From contig JALMLS010000216.1 of NCBI GenBank assembly GCA_038496445.1, forward strand, positions 62,001-126,000: a stretch of 64,000 bases of DNA, given 5' to 3'. Every line of letters starts with the position of its first letter. Within the stretch, counting starts at the first letter, position 1. This document shows, piece after piece, positions 36,636 to 47,386 of the stretch. The stretch is from Trichosphaerium sp. ATCC 40318. Its lineage: Eukaryota; Discosea; Flabellinia; Trichosidae. The notes under the pieces are model-generated. The model was given only the letters and a program-made list of their open reading frames with translations. It was not told the origin of the DNA and did no database searches. A program made the position numbers and the translations under genes.

Positions 36636-37925
36636 TCAGTTGTGTTTACGCAACAATGGTGGCTTTACTTCGAAGTGCCTGAATAGTTTATACACATGTA
36701 CTGTTTCTCCGTCAACAATTATGTCTTCTCCTTTTATCACGTGCTTCTCTTTCTATATGCCAGTATTAGTAAGTTAACTAATTAACATTAGAATGCGTAC
36801 AGTTTCTCTAAGTGTAACACTCGCAGTGCTATCCTTTGTGTCCCATTCAATATCATATTTATTATGAAGTAAAGCCATGTATGCTAGCCATTTAGCACAT
36901 TGCTCAGCTGTGAATACTATGACCTCTTTACTCTGGCATTCTAACAACAATAAGATCACCGAAACTTTGTCTATAGGTACCAGTCCAACTATTTACTGTG
37001 TAGCCTTGCTCAAGATGTTCGTCCGGAAAGTAAGCCCACGCTACCAAATCACTGAAGGGTCCCTCGGTGAATTGCGGGCGCACATCAACAGTCTTCCATT
37101 GAACTGCACTAGCTTTCACATCCTTTCAGATTGTCAAGGTATCAACCTTACTTTATTTGTGTACCTTTTTCTTTTTTGTTCGGCTTTCAAGTATTGTTGC
37201 TACATCACGTGCAGCGTGGTAGAACACAGATAAATTTAGCTATGTTAGTGTTAATACACAGAGCAATAAAGTACTTCAAATCGTACGCCATATGTGACGA
37301 CAACATCACAAACATCTGTCCAGGTAGCCGAAGAAAGGTTCGACTTAAAAAGCAAATTTTTACTACTGTATCGCACGTGACGACCATCTGCATACTCTTT
37401 TTCTATCATAGGTAAATCTACCTGCAATTTTTTAATAGATTAGTCTTAGAGCTGAAGGCACAACCCATCACTCACCAGGTTGCTTATCAAACCGTGATCT
37501 AAGTCTTCGTCTGCAAACACACAGAAATAAAACGCGTCAATCGCATTAATATCCTCCTTTGAGCGTGTCTTATCCCCTGTTGCAATTGTTGTAATTACTA
37601 AATGTAGAAAAGCGTAGATGTGCTATATGCAGCACCTAAGGTACTTACATATGCCTACGAAGACATTTGGACGAAAGTCTATAGCCTGTTCTCCAACTTC
37701 TAATGCCAAGCTGTGAGAACTCAGTCCGCGCTTTACTATGGCGTATTAGCGTATGTGAGCACTATAAGAATTGTGTACTGTAGAATGGTACTGCTTTTGC
37801 TTTATTCTTCACAGGAAGTACAGCAATTACCGTCTTCAGCTTTTCCGCCAATGCGTCAGCGCCGCTTGCTGCTATTTTATCAATTTCGTTGTGAAGAATT
37901 TCCGTTATGATTACGTACTTGACAT
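36636..37925 (-). CDS. Unidentified multi-exon protein
   Basis: Exons chain in phase from a short start (MS, intron, TASGADALAEKLKTVIAVLP), through LALEVGEQAIDFRPNVFVG, EDINAIDAFYFCVFADEDLD, VDLPMIEKEYADGRHVRYSS, FSDLVAWAYFPDEHLEQGYT, ECQSKEVIVFTAEQCAKWLA and a last exon KHVIKGEDIIVDGETVHVYK to a stop at 36636. About 300 residues, soluble, mixed alpha/beta by appearance, no membrane span or signal. I do not recognise the family. Introns are mostly 40-110 bases with GTAC or GTGAG donors. Confidence 0.55.
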
Positions 37926-38034
37926 GACTACGCGGAAACTATCGTTGTAGTGTTGTGTAGGTTGAAACGAAAATTTCACCGTCGTGATTTCAATAAAAGT
38001 CTTTTTCAACCGTGAAAGTTTGAGAATAACCACG

Positions 38035-40996
38035 ATGAGAGCGCACGCTTTGATTTGCATTATTGCAATAGCCGTACTTTGTGCTGCTGCTGAACAAACA
38101 TCAAAACCTGATTTATTGCGCTACAAGCACTTTGATAAGAGAAACGTCGAAGGTACCTATAACCAAACAAACTTTTTAAATGTTACATGGAATTGTCGAA
38201 GTGTTCTTTTAGTATCGCGTGGCACTATAACGCCACTGCTTAGCTCAATTGCGATAATGACGTCGTTTAGTTTGCCCAAATAATTGTAATGGTCATGGTT
38301 CATGCACAAACGACGCGTGTGTATGCGCTACAGGCTGGACAGGTTTTGATTGTACTTATGGTAAGATTTATAACCAAAACCCCAAAAACGTCAAAGTCTA
38401 GCGTCATGGAGTAATTCTAATCTCTACTGTTTATTTCAACGTTCATTTTGTTTTAACTTGTCAACATAGCGATATCGGAAATAAGATCTGGTGTTAGTGC
38501 TGAAGGTACACGCAAAATACAAACGTAAGTGCTTACACCGAACAAGGAAACGTTAAAACTTTTGAATGGCATTACTATGAGATTACAAGCCCAACCGGTG
38601 ATCATCGTTTGGAAGCTGAAGTTCGTGAGACAAGCGCTGTAGCTAACGGCGATTGTGATTTGTTTATCAGACATGGTGAGTGCGAACTCTACAAAAACTC
38701 TTTTGTTTTACTTTTGCTAACCGTCTTTTAAAGGTGCCCTTCCTACAAGATCAGAGTTTGATTTCCGTCATGCCAATGAAGATAACGTAGCTACACTATC
38801 TGTACCTCATGCTAAGCCAGTACGTTTTTGATATTGGCTTTGTGTAAAGCTTGTATTATGGGTTTTAATTTGTTTACTCGTCAGGGTGTTTGGTATGCTG
38901 GTGTTCTAGGTTTTACCCACTGTGAGTACATTATTACTCTAACGATTGATGCCAGTACGTGACTTTATCCGTTTGGGGCGAAATTATAACTGCTTTGTTC
39001 TTTAGACAGCTGTCCTCATGGATGTAGTGGAAGCGGTGACTGCGTAGATGGTATTTATTTTTTTGTCCTCTTGGTTTTGTTCCGTTTAAGTACCCATTAT
39101 TTGTTATAGGAACATGTAGTTGCTATGTGGGACATACAGGAGAAGACTGCAGCACGCGTATGTTGATTTTTATTTGAAAAGAAAAAAAACATCAAGTCCT
39201 TTCAAAAACTAAGTAGAGCGTTTTAGTTGAGTCTGTACTTCACTTTGATGACCCTAAAATTGGCGAAAAAGTTGATCACGCAAAATGGAGATATTACCAA
39301 CTCGTTGTTGATAAAGGTACCTTACTGTCGGACAATTTTTTGGTTCATCCCACATTTTTTTGTATCTTGCCTTTATTATTAACAAATTGTTGTTTAAGAC
39401 TATGCTAATATTACCATTCAAATGAATGAAACATCTAAGGATACAGATTGCGATATCTTTATCAAAAAGGACAACAAAATGCCTACACAAACCAGCTGGT
39501 ATGTTGTTCTCTTGCATTCCAATTTTTGTTTTTTGAAGTAAAAATGTTCTTTTATTTACTGACTACTAGGGACTATGCTGATGCCTCTATACATAAAAAT
39601 ACTGGTATATCCGTAGTCCATATTACAGAACCTAAACAGACAACTTATATTATTGGTGTACACGGGTTCTCATCGAAGACTTGCACTTACAATATCTTTG
39701 CGCTTTCTGCAGGTAAAACTTTCTATTTAATTAATCACTGCTAACTTTTGTGTAGAACAAGACAGCGATGATTGCCCTAACAAGTGTTCTAAACATGGTC
39801 ATTGTAACAACGGCCAATGTGATTGTCCTGGATACACTGGAGACCGTTGCGAAGAACGTACGCACTAGATTTACACGTATTTTCTGTTTTGGTTGAAATG
39901 AGGTTAACAGATTTTTTTGCAGGTACTGCTGCTTTGAGTGATGCAGAGACTGTTACTGGTTATGTGGCTAACTTTGAATGGAATTACTATAAATATGAAT
40001 CAAACAGCAACAACGAGCTCTATATTGCAGTATCACAAGCGGCTAAGAACTCGGATTGTGATGTTTTCGTTAGAGCAGGACAAAAACCCGGCATGTACGT
40101 ATTAATGTCAATTTTTTTTATTGCTGGCGAGAAGTTTTTACTCACTTGGAATACCTTTAGGTTCAGTTATGATTACTCTGACCAAACCTGGAAGGAGCAA
40201 TTTAGCATTACAGTCCCAAATGCTGGCCACAAGACATACTATATTGGTATTGTAGATAGAGCAATATCTGGAGTTGCATGTGAATACACTCTTACAGCAT
40301 CCGAGAGCAGTATGTCTATTGATGTAACCTTAGAGATCAATACTGACCACTTCTTTTTATAGGTGCATGTCAAGGAGGTTGTGTACACGGGACTTGTGAC
40401 TCTGGAACTTGTTCATGTGCTGACGGTTGGAGTGGCACTACTTGCAGTGAAAGTACATTTATTTGTTCAACGTAATTTTACTGATAATACTTACGGTTTT
40501 TTTTCTTAGCGCAATCTTCTCTTGTTTCTAACGTAACAATAACTGGTTCTGTTGATATTGGACAATGGAAATATTATACTTTCTCTAGTACATCTAGCTC
40601 TGTATACTTCCATCTTTATGAAGTACGATGTTCTCTTTTTTCATGTTTTTTTTCGTTTTACTTGAGTGATACTTACTTTTGTTACTATTAGCCTACCACT
40701 GAGGGATATGTTTGGATATTCGTAAACGAACGTGATGATCCTGATTTGATGTACGTTTATCAGTGCACGGACACTGTTGCTCAACTGTTTTTCGTTTTTT
40801 CCTGATGTAAAAGTCTGACGATTTCGCAAGGTTGAATGTTGCATCAGCTGTTGAAACAAACAAGAAAATACATCGTGTACGTATTGATAATGATGCCAAT
40901 GAAGCAAAAGAATACCATGTCGGCGTATACGGATCACCTTTCCTTGAACACGGTCCTACACAATTCCAACTTGTTGCTTTCGCACCTGATTTCTAA
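38035..40996 (+). CDS. Secreted EGF-repeat protein with PPC-like domains
   Basis: Signal peptide MRAHALICIIAIAVLCAAAE. Then an alternation of EGF-like modules (CNGHGSCTNDACVCATGWTG; CPHGCSGSGDCVDGTCSC; CPNKCSKHGHCNNGQCDCPG; CQGGCVHGTCDSGTCSCADG) with beta-rich modules like bacterial pre-peptidase C-terminal (PPC) domains, each with a 'DCDLFIR' strand (GDCDLFIRHGALPT; TDCDIFIKKDN; SDCDVFVRAGQKPG) and a closing YYIGV/WYAGV strand. The last PPC-like module lacks an EGF after it. No membrane anchor is visible, so it is secreted. Fourteen or more exons; introns tend to fall at module edges, as if modules were shuffled or duplicated. Function likely adhesive; inferred only. Confidence 0.8.
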
Positions 40997-41079
40997 CTGT
41001 AACAAAAAAACCAAAATAAAAATATCCATGATTCAAGAGCTTACCAATACAATTGTATTGATGCTTCAAACAAACCTTC

Positions 41080-41345
41080 CACAAACGAGCTACGCGAGAA
41101 AGGTAGAAAGGTGGTGACAAATCGCTCATTCAAAGCCGGTTTGACTTTCCCGTTGGCCGTCTCCACAGGCAACTCAAACGAGGTCAATTCGCAACGTGTA
41201 GGTACTGGTGCTCCAGTGTACCTCGCCATTTTGGAATATTTGACCGCCGAAGTTCTCGAACTGGTCTCGACAACAAGAAAGTTCGTATTGTGCCAAGACA
41301 ATAAAGTGTTGAAAGGTGGCTCAAAAGTCAACGTGGTTAGAAAAA
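41080..41345 (+). pseudogene. Decayed histone H2A
   Basis: Fragments of H2A appear in order but in different frames: [24 protein letters not shown] (shifted), [11 protein letters not shown] then [12 protein letters not shown] (first frame again, one Ala short), [11 protein letters not shown] (third frame), and NKVLKGG. Segments equal to GNAAR and to HLQLAIRNDEEL are missing. There is no usable start codon and no intact acidic-patch region. No set of normal introns can explain the frame jumps, since they occur without GT..AG pairs of adequate length. It sits 100 bases beyond the EGF gene. Confidence 0.82.
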
Positions 41346-41736
41346 TATTTAGATTTTAAAGACACAAGCGTGGTAACCGCTGCAACGCCTTAAACCACTC
41401 AAGCAAACCAGGGTTTAACCTACACGTGTTTATTGCCTTAAGAATTGAGTTCCCTCCTATAAATATGTCCACAGGCACGCCGTACAACGTAGTATTTAAA
41501 AACGAGCTTTGTAAGTCAAAATCCGTGGGTTTGCACTACTTTTCGGCAATAGGAGGCTGTGTATTTCTTCGAAATTGATCAGAGTCACGTTTCCAAAGAA
41601 CGATATCGACGAAACAAAACATGCCTAATGTCGCGAAATGTAGTGCAAACCCACGTGTGTACACAAGTATCACTAAACGGCTTAGTAAAGATCATTGACA
41701 TATTCAATACACGCTGGTAATTCTGAGCGTTAACAT
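41346..41736. repeat. Intergenic with a 21-base inverted repeat
   Basis: GTGGGTTTGCACTACTTTTC at 41525-41544 (21 bases to 41545) is matched in inverted orientation at 41634-41654 with one mismatch; the arms are 88 bases apart. No gene is recognised between them. It lies between the H2A remnant and the YwqK-repeat gene. Confidence 0.7.
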
Positions 41737-42687
41737 CTGCTTTTAGATCCTTCACCTTCAAAAATTTCATTGTCTTCACGAACTCTCTGTTGTCTTGGGT
41801 ATATTAAACCTAAAATCAATATATTAGACATTCCATGTGATATTCAACGTTATTTATGTACCTTCACTGAAGAAACTTTTAAAAAGTTTCATATACTATC
41901 TAAAAGAGCTGCGATTAATACATGTTACAATGACAAGCTTGAAAAACATGGTACTTGGATGGAGTGGCACACTTCTGGCAAATTAAAAGCAAGATACTCC
42001 TGTATTAATAATGAAAAGAGTGGTAGATACAGACTGTGGTATGACAATGGACAACTACATATACAAAGTGTGTACGTTGATGGTAAAATAAGTGGAGAAC
42101 ACAATACTTGGAGTGAAGAAGGGCAATTGATATGCAAAGCTTTCTTCAAAGATGGTATATTAAATGGCGAGTACAAAGAGTGGCATGACAATGGACAACA
42201 AAAAATACAACTTTTGTATATTAATAATAAAAAGACTGGTGAGTATAATAGGTGGCACCCTAATGGTCAACTTAAGATACAATGCATGTATATTAATGGC
42301 AAACAGGACGGTGAAGCAACAGGCTGGTATAGTAATGGTCAAGTACGCTATCACTGCAACTATGTTAATGGTGTACTAAATGGTGAATACAAACTGTGGT
42401 ATGACAATGGACAAATCAAGGTACAGCAGTTATATCGAAAAGGCAAATTGAATGGTGAGAGTAGGCGCTGGTGTAACAATGGTCAAATTGAATCGCACAA
42501 TGAGTATATTGATGATAAAAAAGATGGAATGTCCAAGGAATGGTTTAGAAGCGGCCAGATTTATTCGCAATATTCATATGTCGCTGGCGTAAAGCATGGC
42601 GAGTCAAAAAAGTGGCATGAAAGTGGAGAACTATATAAACACTGTTGGTATGTTAAGGGAAAAAGAAATGGCAAGTATAAAGTCTGA
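41737..42687 (+). CDS. F-box-like plus YwqK/MORN-variant repeat protein
   Basis: One uninterrupted reading frame of about 310 codons. The N-terminus resembles the F-box-like cap of giant-virus repeat proteins (INILDIPCDIQRYLCTF then KKFHILSKRAAIN). After it come about eleven copies of a 23-residue unit built on 'GEYKxWHDNGQxKIQxxYxN-GKxxG', the YwqK-like antitoxin/MORN variant repeat (for example EYKEWHDNGQQKIQLLYINN and GEYKLWYDNGQIKVQQLYRK). No ATG lies before the first repeats in this frame: the frame is open from about 41737 with only TTG, so a short upstream exon or a lost start is likely. It is one of the few intronless genes here. Marseillevirus- and mimivirus-type genomes hold large families of this architecture. 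Confidence 0.75.
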   Translation: MLLDPSPSKISLSSRTLCCLGYIKPKINILDIPCDIQRYLCTFTEETFKKFHILSKRAAINTCYNDKLEKHGTWMEWHTSGKLKARYSCINNEKSGRYRLWYDNGQLHIQSVYVDGKISGEHNTWSEEGQLICKAFFKDGILNGEYKEWHDNGQQKIQLLYINNKKTGEYNRWHPNGQLKIQCMYINGKQDGEATGWYSNGQVRYHCNYVNGVLNGEYKLWYDNGQIKVQQLYRKGKLNGESRRWCNNGQIESHNEYIDDKKDGMSKEWFRSGQIYSQYSYVAGVKHGESKKWHESGELYKHCWYVKGKRNGKYKV

Positions 42688-43178
42688 TAAACAATATTAT
42701 TTGCTATTCATCCCAAGGGGCAAGATTGTAAGCTGTATCACCTATCAACACGTGTTTGCATTTACTGGAGAAATACTATGTACAATGTGCTTAGGCGCCT
42801 AAGTGTATACAACCAATAAGTAGCTGCTAAGGTTGAAGTGAGAACTGCATACATTTTGGCGGTTGGCTTTGAATGTACAATGTTTGAAAATAAATAGTAA
42901 GGATAAAAAGTCTGTTTTGCGTGTTAACTTGCTCTTGTATGAACTAAAAACAAACCTTTGCTGTTGAAGTGTTTACTCCTGCGTCACAGATAAGAGCACG
43001 ATTTTTTTAATCAACTCTTATTTAATCTGCTCAACAGACATCATACGCGTGTTGCTACATTTTTATGTGTATTCGAAAATGTCTTGACTGGGACATTGTT
43101 TCTGTTTGCAGTCTCTTATGCCTAAAAAAGCTATAAGTTCCGAAAACGAGCCTCGATTCCCTCAGGTTGTTTTTAGTG
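42688..43178. other. Intergenic
   Basis: About 490 bases between two plus-strand genes. Contains the receptor promoter; no repeat or coding frame stands out. Confidence 0.45.
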
Positions 43179-46100
43179 ATGAACACTCTATTGTTTCTAG
43201 CACTACTTTTGTGCTTTACATCCGTATACGGGCTAAGAAACATAACCGTTGGTAAAATTTGATGAAAATAGCCTGTTTGCTCTCGTACTGATTTATAGTA
43301 AGGTTTAACGATACCACAAGGCGGTGGACCATTTCAGAGTGTTGTTCCTGATATTGTGTACGTAATGTTTTAAACTTCATCTAACCTTCTAAAACAGAGA
43401 CGGACTGCGGTTTTTTGAAGATTTCATTGCGAATAAACAACCGATTCAACTCGAAAATGAAGCGGTCGGCATTCAGTTTAAAACATACGAAGACAACTAT
43501 AACGTATCTCGTATGATAGAACTGTACACAGGGATGGTAAATGATCCTTCTATATCTCTTATGCTTGCACCTTTTGGTTCAGCTGTAGGTAACGTCATCG
43601 CAACAGCGGTTACGGATCCAGCAAACCAATTCCTGCGTGCGCTTCTATTTTCACTCGTTTTAAAAAGGGAAACACATCGAAGTAACCCATAATTGTAGTA
43701 TCGTACTCTGCTGAGTCAGAGGATAGTATTGAGGGCACCAGATTGTATTTATCAAGCGCTCCACTATCTTCAGCAACTCACAAGTCTACACTACCTCTAC
43801 TACGCGTAGCAAACGTACAGACGATAACCCTAATTTATGACGTGCGTATTCTGGAATAGCCATTGTTTCTTAACATTCCGTTGTTAGCCAACACCTACAG
43901 CTGTATATGCTTCTCGTTGTACTCATCCTAACTTCCTCGACCAACTCAGACGCAATGGAATAACAGTCAAAGCAGAAATTCCACTATTCCAATTTCAACC
44001 ACTTGCAGGTATTCAGAATGTCTTATTCGTCGTTTTTGTTGCTTGTACTGATATTGCTATGGATAGGCTTCTTTGGTGCCCAGCGTAAAAATCCTTTTGT
44101 TGCAGAACCAACTGAGTATCCGGACAGTTTCAAACAAAACTTAACAAATGTTGCTGAAGAAATCATTAAAGCTGATTCAGATGCTGTCCTTTATTGTCAC
44201 GTTCTTGTACGTGGTGTCGGCTATGTTATGAAAGAACTAGAGGAACGAAATTATACACCAAAGTTTGTACAAGCTCCAGCAATGTACCAGAATGAACTTG
44301 AAGTTGAAGCACCTTTTTCAAAAATTTACTTACGATATTTGACGAGTAATATTGAGGTACAGTAAAACCGTGATCATTTTTGTAGCACAAAACATACAAG
44401 GAAAAAACCACTAATACGCTTTGCGCGGTTTTTAGTTTGAAGAAGGCGGAAGGGCTGATTTCCCACAGACGAAGTATTTTGGAAATATGACTTTTTTTAA
44501 TCAACAATTTGAGTCTTTTGTAGGTAGAGTACGTTCCTAACCCCGTCTCGAAGGTTTTATTTTACTAACGTAGAATGTGTTGTAGAAGATGAATTTCTAT
44601 TCGGTGAGGGTGAATATGGCTGGCTTACTTCTTAAAATCACAATAGAAAGCTTAGTCAAGCAATACGGATCACTACTTTCTGTACATATTTACCTGCTCT
44701 ACTAATGCTAATGATTACTCACAGCTCAACAATGATGGAGCTCTGGCTTTAGCAACAGAAAACACAACTTGTAGTTTACAAAACTCCGTAAGAACCATCT
44801 TGATGTGATTGCATGAGTCTAACTTTTGATCTTTTTTGACAGTTGCAATTTGAGGTGTATCGTACAATGCTTGGATTACGTGAAGATACAATGGTAGGGC
44901 AGTTTTCATGGGGAGGAACAGGACAACAACAACTAGAGCCTCTTGTAATACAAATGAATCAAATACTTTCAAACCGAGTACCAATGGCTCCTAAAGTCAT
45001 TCAAAAAACTAATTTAATTTACCCAATGCCAACATGGGAAGAACGCATTTTTGATCCTCAATTCGGTACGTTAGAAACACTTGGTTTTCCTTTCAGTAAC
45101 ACTAAGTGCATAGGGAACTGGAAGGAATATGTGATATGTATACTTTCAATACTACTAGTTGTATCAGTGATACCTTGGTTGGCATATGTTGCAATCTGCC
45201 ATGACAAGAAACACATCAAGGTATGCCAGAGGTTTAGTGCGAGACGCTGTTCAAAAGCTCATTTCTTAACGTAGACATCAGCTCCTGTTTTTCTTTGTCT
45301 TACGATTGTTGGTGCAATATTACTGTTCATTGCTCCATTTTCGTTATTACCAAATGTTGTATCGGATTTCACGTGTGTCTTTCGGTACTGGATCATTGAT
45401 CTTGGATTTGTTCTTCTCTTTGGGTACAAACTTTTTCAGAATCAACAGCTTGTTTAGCTGAAATACTGACATGCATCAAGGCCGTTGTTTGCCAAAACTT
45501 TACGAGTGGAGCGTCTATATAATATTAAAACAATAGAAATTGTTAAAATAAGTACGTCTCAACCTACTACATTTATCTGACATGGATTTTTTAAAGCAAA
45601 CTTGGAAGTATTTTTGTGGGTCGCTGGATTGTTTGCAGGTCACGTTCTTTGCCTTATTATTTTGGTACTCAATTAGTGTATAAGAATTATTCTAACTATT
45701 GCACAAGAGCGTAGTAGGTGATGTAGAACGGACACTTGTTGTATTGTCGTCTGTTCGTATAAACAATAATTATTACAGTTGCACACAAAACACTGCCGCC
45801 ACTGTTATTGGATTCTTCATTCTTGGATTTAATGTACGCTACCATTCGGTTTGTATTCCTACGTTTGTAGTAATATCTCATAGGTATTGCTTCTGCTGGT
45901 AGGAAGTATTATTGCATTTAGAATAAGGAAACTACCTATGAAGTTCTACAATGAATCACGTGTCATTTTCTTTGCTGTTTACAATGTATTATTCTTTGTG
46001 ATTTTAGAAGTAGCACTAGTGTTTTCAAATATTGATAGATTTACATCTTTTCTTCTATTGTCATTTTTCATGATGTTGGGTGCAGGTAACTTGGATAGTA

Positions 46101-46283
46101 ATTCAAAACATTCTCATTGTACAAGCATTACAACTAATTGTATACATAGCCATCACAGCGCATACACTGTGCTTTCACGTTCTTCACTTGTCCACTGTCA
46201 AGAACACAACAAGCTCCTTCGGTCGTAGTCGGGGTACTAATACTAATGGAAGTGCTACTACTATGCCTTCGACCACTATGTAA
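43179..46283 (+). CDS. Class C GPCR, GABA-B receptor-like
   Basis: Start MNTLLFLALLLCFTSVYG is a signal peptide; splicing then gives LRNITVGLTIPQGGGPFQSV, the first strand of a periplasmic-binding/ANF-type ligand domain. The lobe continues VDGLRFFEDFIAN, LMLAPFGSAVGN, ADSDAVLYCHVLVRGVGYVM. After a Cys-containing linker the seven-helix part begins: YVICILSILLVVSVIPWLAY, then APVFLCLTIVGAILLFIAPF, FRYWIIDLGFVLLFGSLFAK followed by TLRVERLYN (the TM3 region typical of GABA-B receptors), GSIIAFRIRKLPMKFYNESR, FFAVYNVLFFVILEVALVF, FTSFLLLSFFMMLGA. The final intron (about 46085-46153) restores a TM7 ending HTLCFHVLHLSTV. About 780 residues. Ligand unknown. Exon borders in the TM4-TM5 part are uncertain. 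Confidence 0.8.
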
Positions 46284-46536
46284 TATGAGCATAGCAGAAC
46301 TAGTACACAAACCACGTGTGCTAAGTTCATTATTGCTGTACTGCACATGTAACAAAAGATAAGAATTCTTCCAAAACTCACTCCTGGTGTGTTTATTTGC
46401 ACGGTATTTACAAGCGATTGTAATCTATTTTCTGCATCTATAAATAAACGCAGTGAAAGCGAACTAGCAGTCTCCACAGAGCGGATCCTTGGCTATTGTA
46501 TTTACATAGTTTAAACGAAGTGTTGGTTTATGGTGT

Positions 46537-46833
46537 CTATTTAAGCGCTCGCCATTGGAACAAGCACTTCAAATCAATGTGACCAACCTTGTTACGCGGG
46601 TACATAGCTATTTTATCGCTATCTTCAAGCCGGGTAGTGTTATGAGCTTCTCCAGCGACAAGCGTACATCTAATACACTCTACCGCCGTTCTGTCGGCTT
46701 CACTGAGTTTTTGGTCTATCAGCAGCTGTTTTAGTTCGTGAACTGTCGAGTTTGCTTTAACGTCTAATTCGAAAGTAGCGTTTGTTATGTCAATCACTTT
46801 TATGTGTACAGTCGCGTTTGTTGCTTGTTCCAT
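46537..46833 (-). CDS. Ubiquitin-like domain protein
   Basis: An intronless 98-residue ORF. After MEQATNATVHIKVIDITNAT the pattern of a beta-grasp fold appears: a first strand pair, then VKANSTVHELKQLLIDQKLS as the helix (the ubiquitin 'TIENVKAKIQDKEG' position), then CIRCTLVAGEAHNTTRLEDS for later strands. No C-terminal GlyGly, so it is not a conjugated modifier; perhaps a UBL domain protein. Family assignment is tentative. Confidence 0.55.
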   Translation of the reverse strand: MEQATNATVHIKVIDITNATFELDVKANSTVHELKQLLIDQKLSEADRTAVECIRCTLVAGEAHNTTRLEDSDKIAMYPRNKVGHIDLKCLFQWRALK

Positions 46834-47386
46834 TGATGCAGTTTAAACTTATTATCTGCCTGGTCAACGTCTTTTACAATTCAATGAATGTCGCTACAAT
46901 TGTAGTTACAGTGAAATGTATTCCCATCTCTTTGCAGTGTAACCACCGTCGTATTCATAATCTTGAAATAAGCAAAAATTGAACTAGATTGTGACCCTAA
47001 GTATGTTTTAACGAAGGTGAAAAGTATACGTAACCAAGACATAGATAGTGAGCAAGACAAAATATCTTGACTATCTCATTTTGAACATGCCATGAGTGTA
47101 CAAAGCAGAGGCGATTATAGAGAAGCATTTGTACCGTGGTTCATCTAAACATTAAGATAGCATTGTGGTTATGTGCCAGAAAAAGAAAGAAGCTCAAAAA
47201 CAACTACAGATTTTCACCTTTTTTATCGTAGAACTTAATTACAACTTGTAGATTAAATTAAATACAATAGCAGTCTGTCGCATCCCTTAGAGTTGCTACA
47301 GAGCCTAGTTATCAATTATAAGACATTTTAGTTTGAATTGTTTTAGGCTTAATTGTGTGCTTTCTTTTCGCCTCAAGCTAGCACCA
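46834..47386. other. Intergenic
   Basis: About 550 bases between the divergent ubiquitin-like and LRR-phosphatase genes. AT-rich, no recognised feature. Confidence 0.45.

Noticed and set aside
41041-41331. Minus-strand ORF of 96 codons
   Set aside because: It is antisense to the H2A pseudogene; the plus strand holds the recognisable histone pieces.
46080-46150. A hydrophobic reading of the last receptor exon (TWIVIQNILIVQALQLIVYI)
   Set aside because: It needs a frame jump; the GT-AG intron here restores a normal TM7 and tail.
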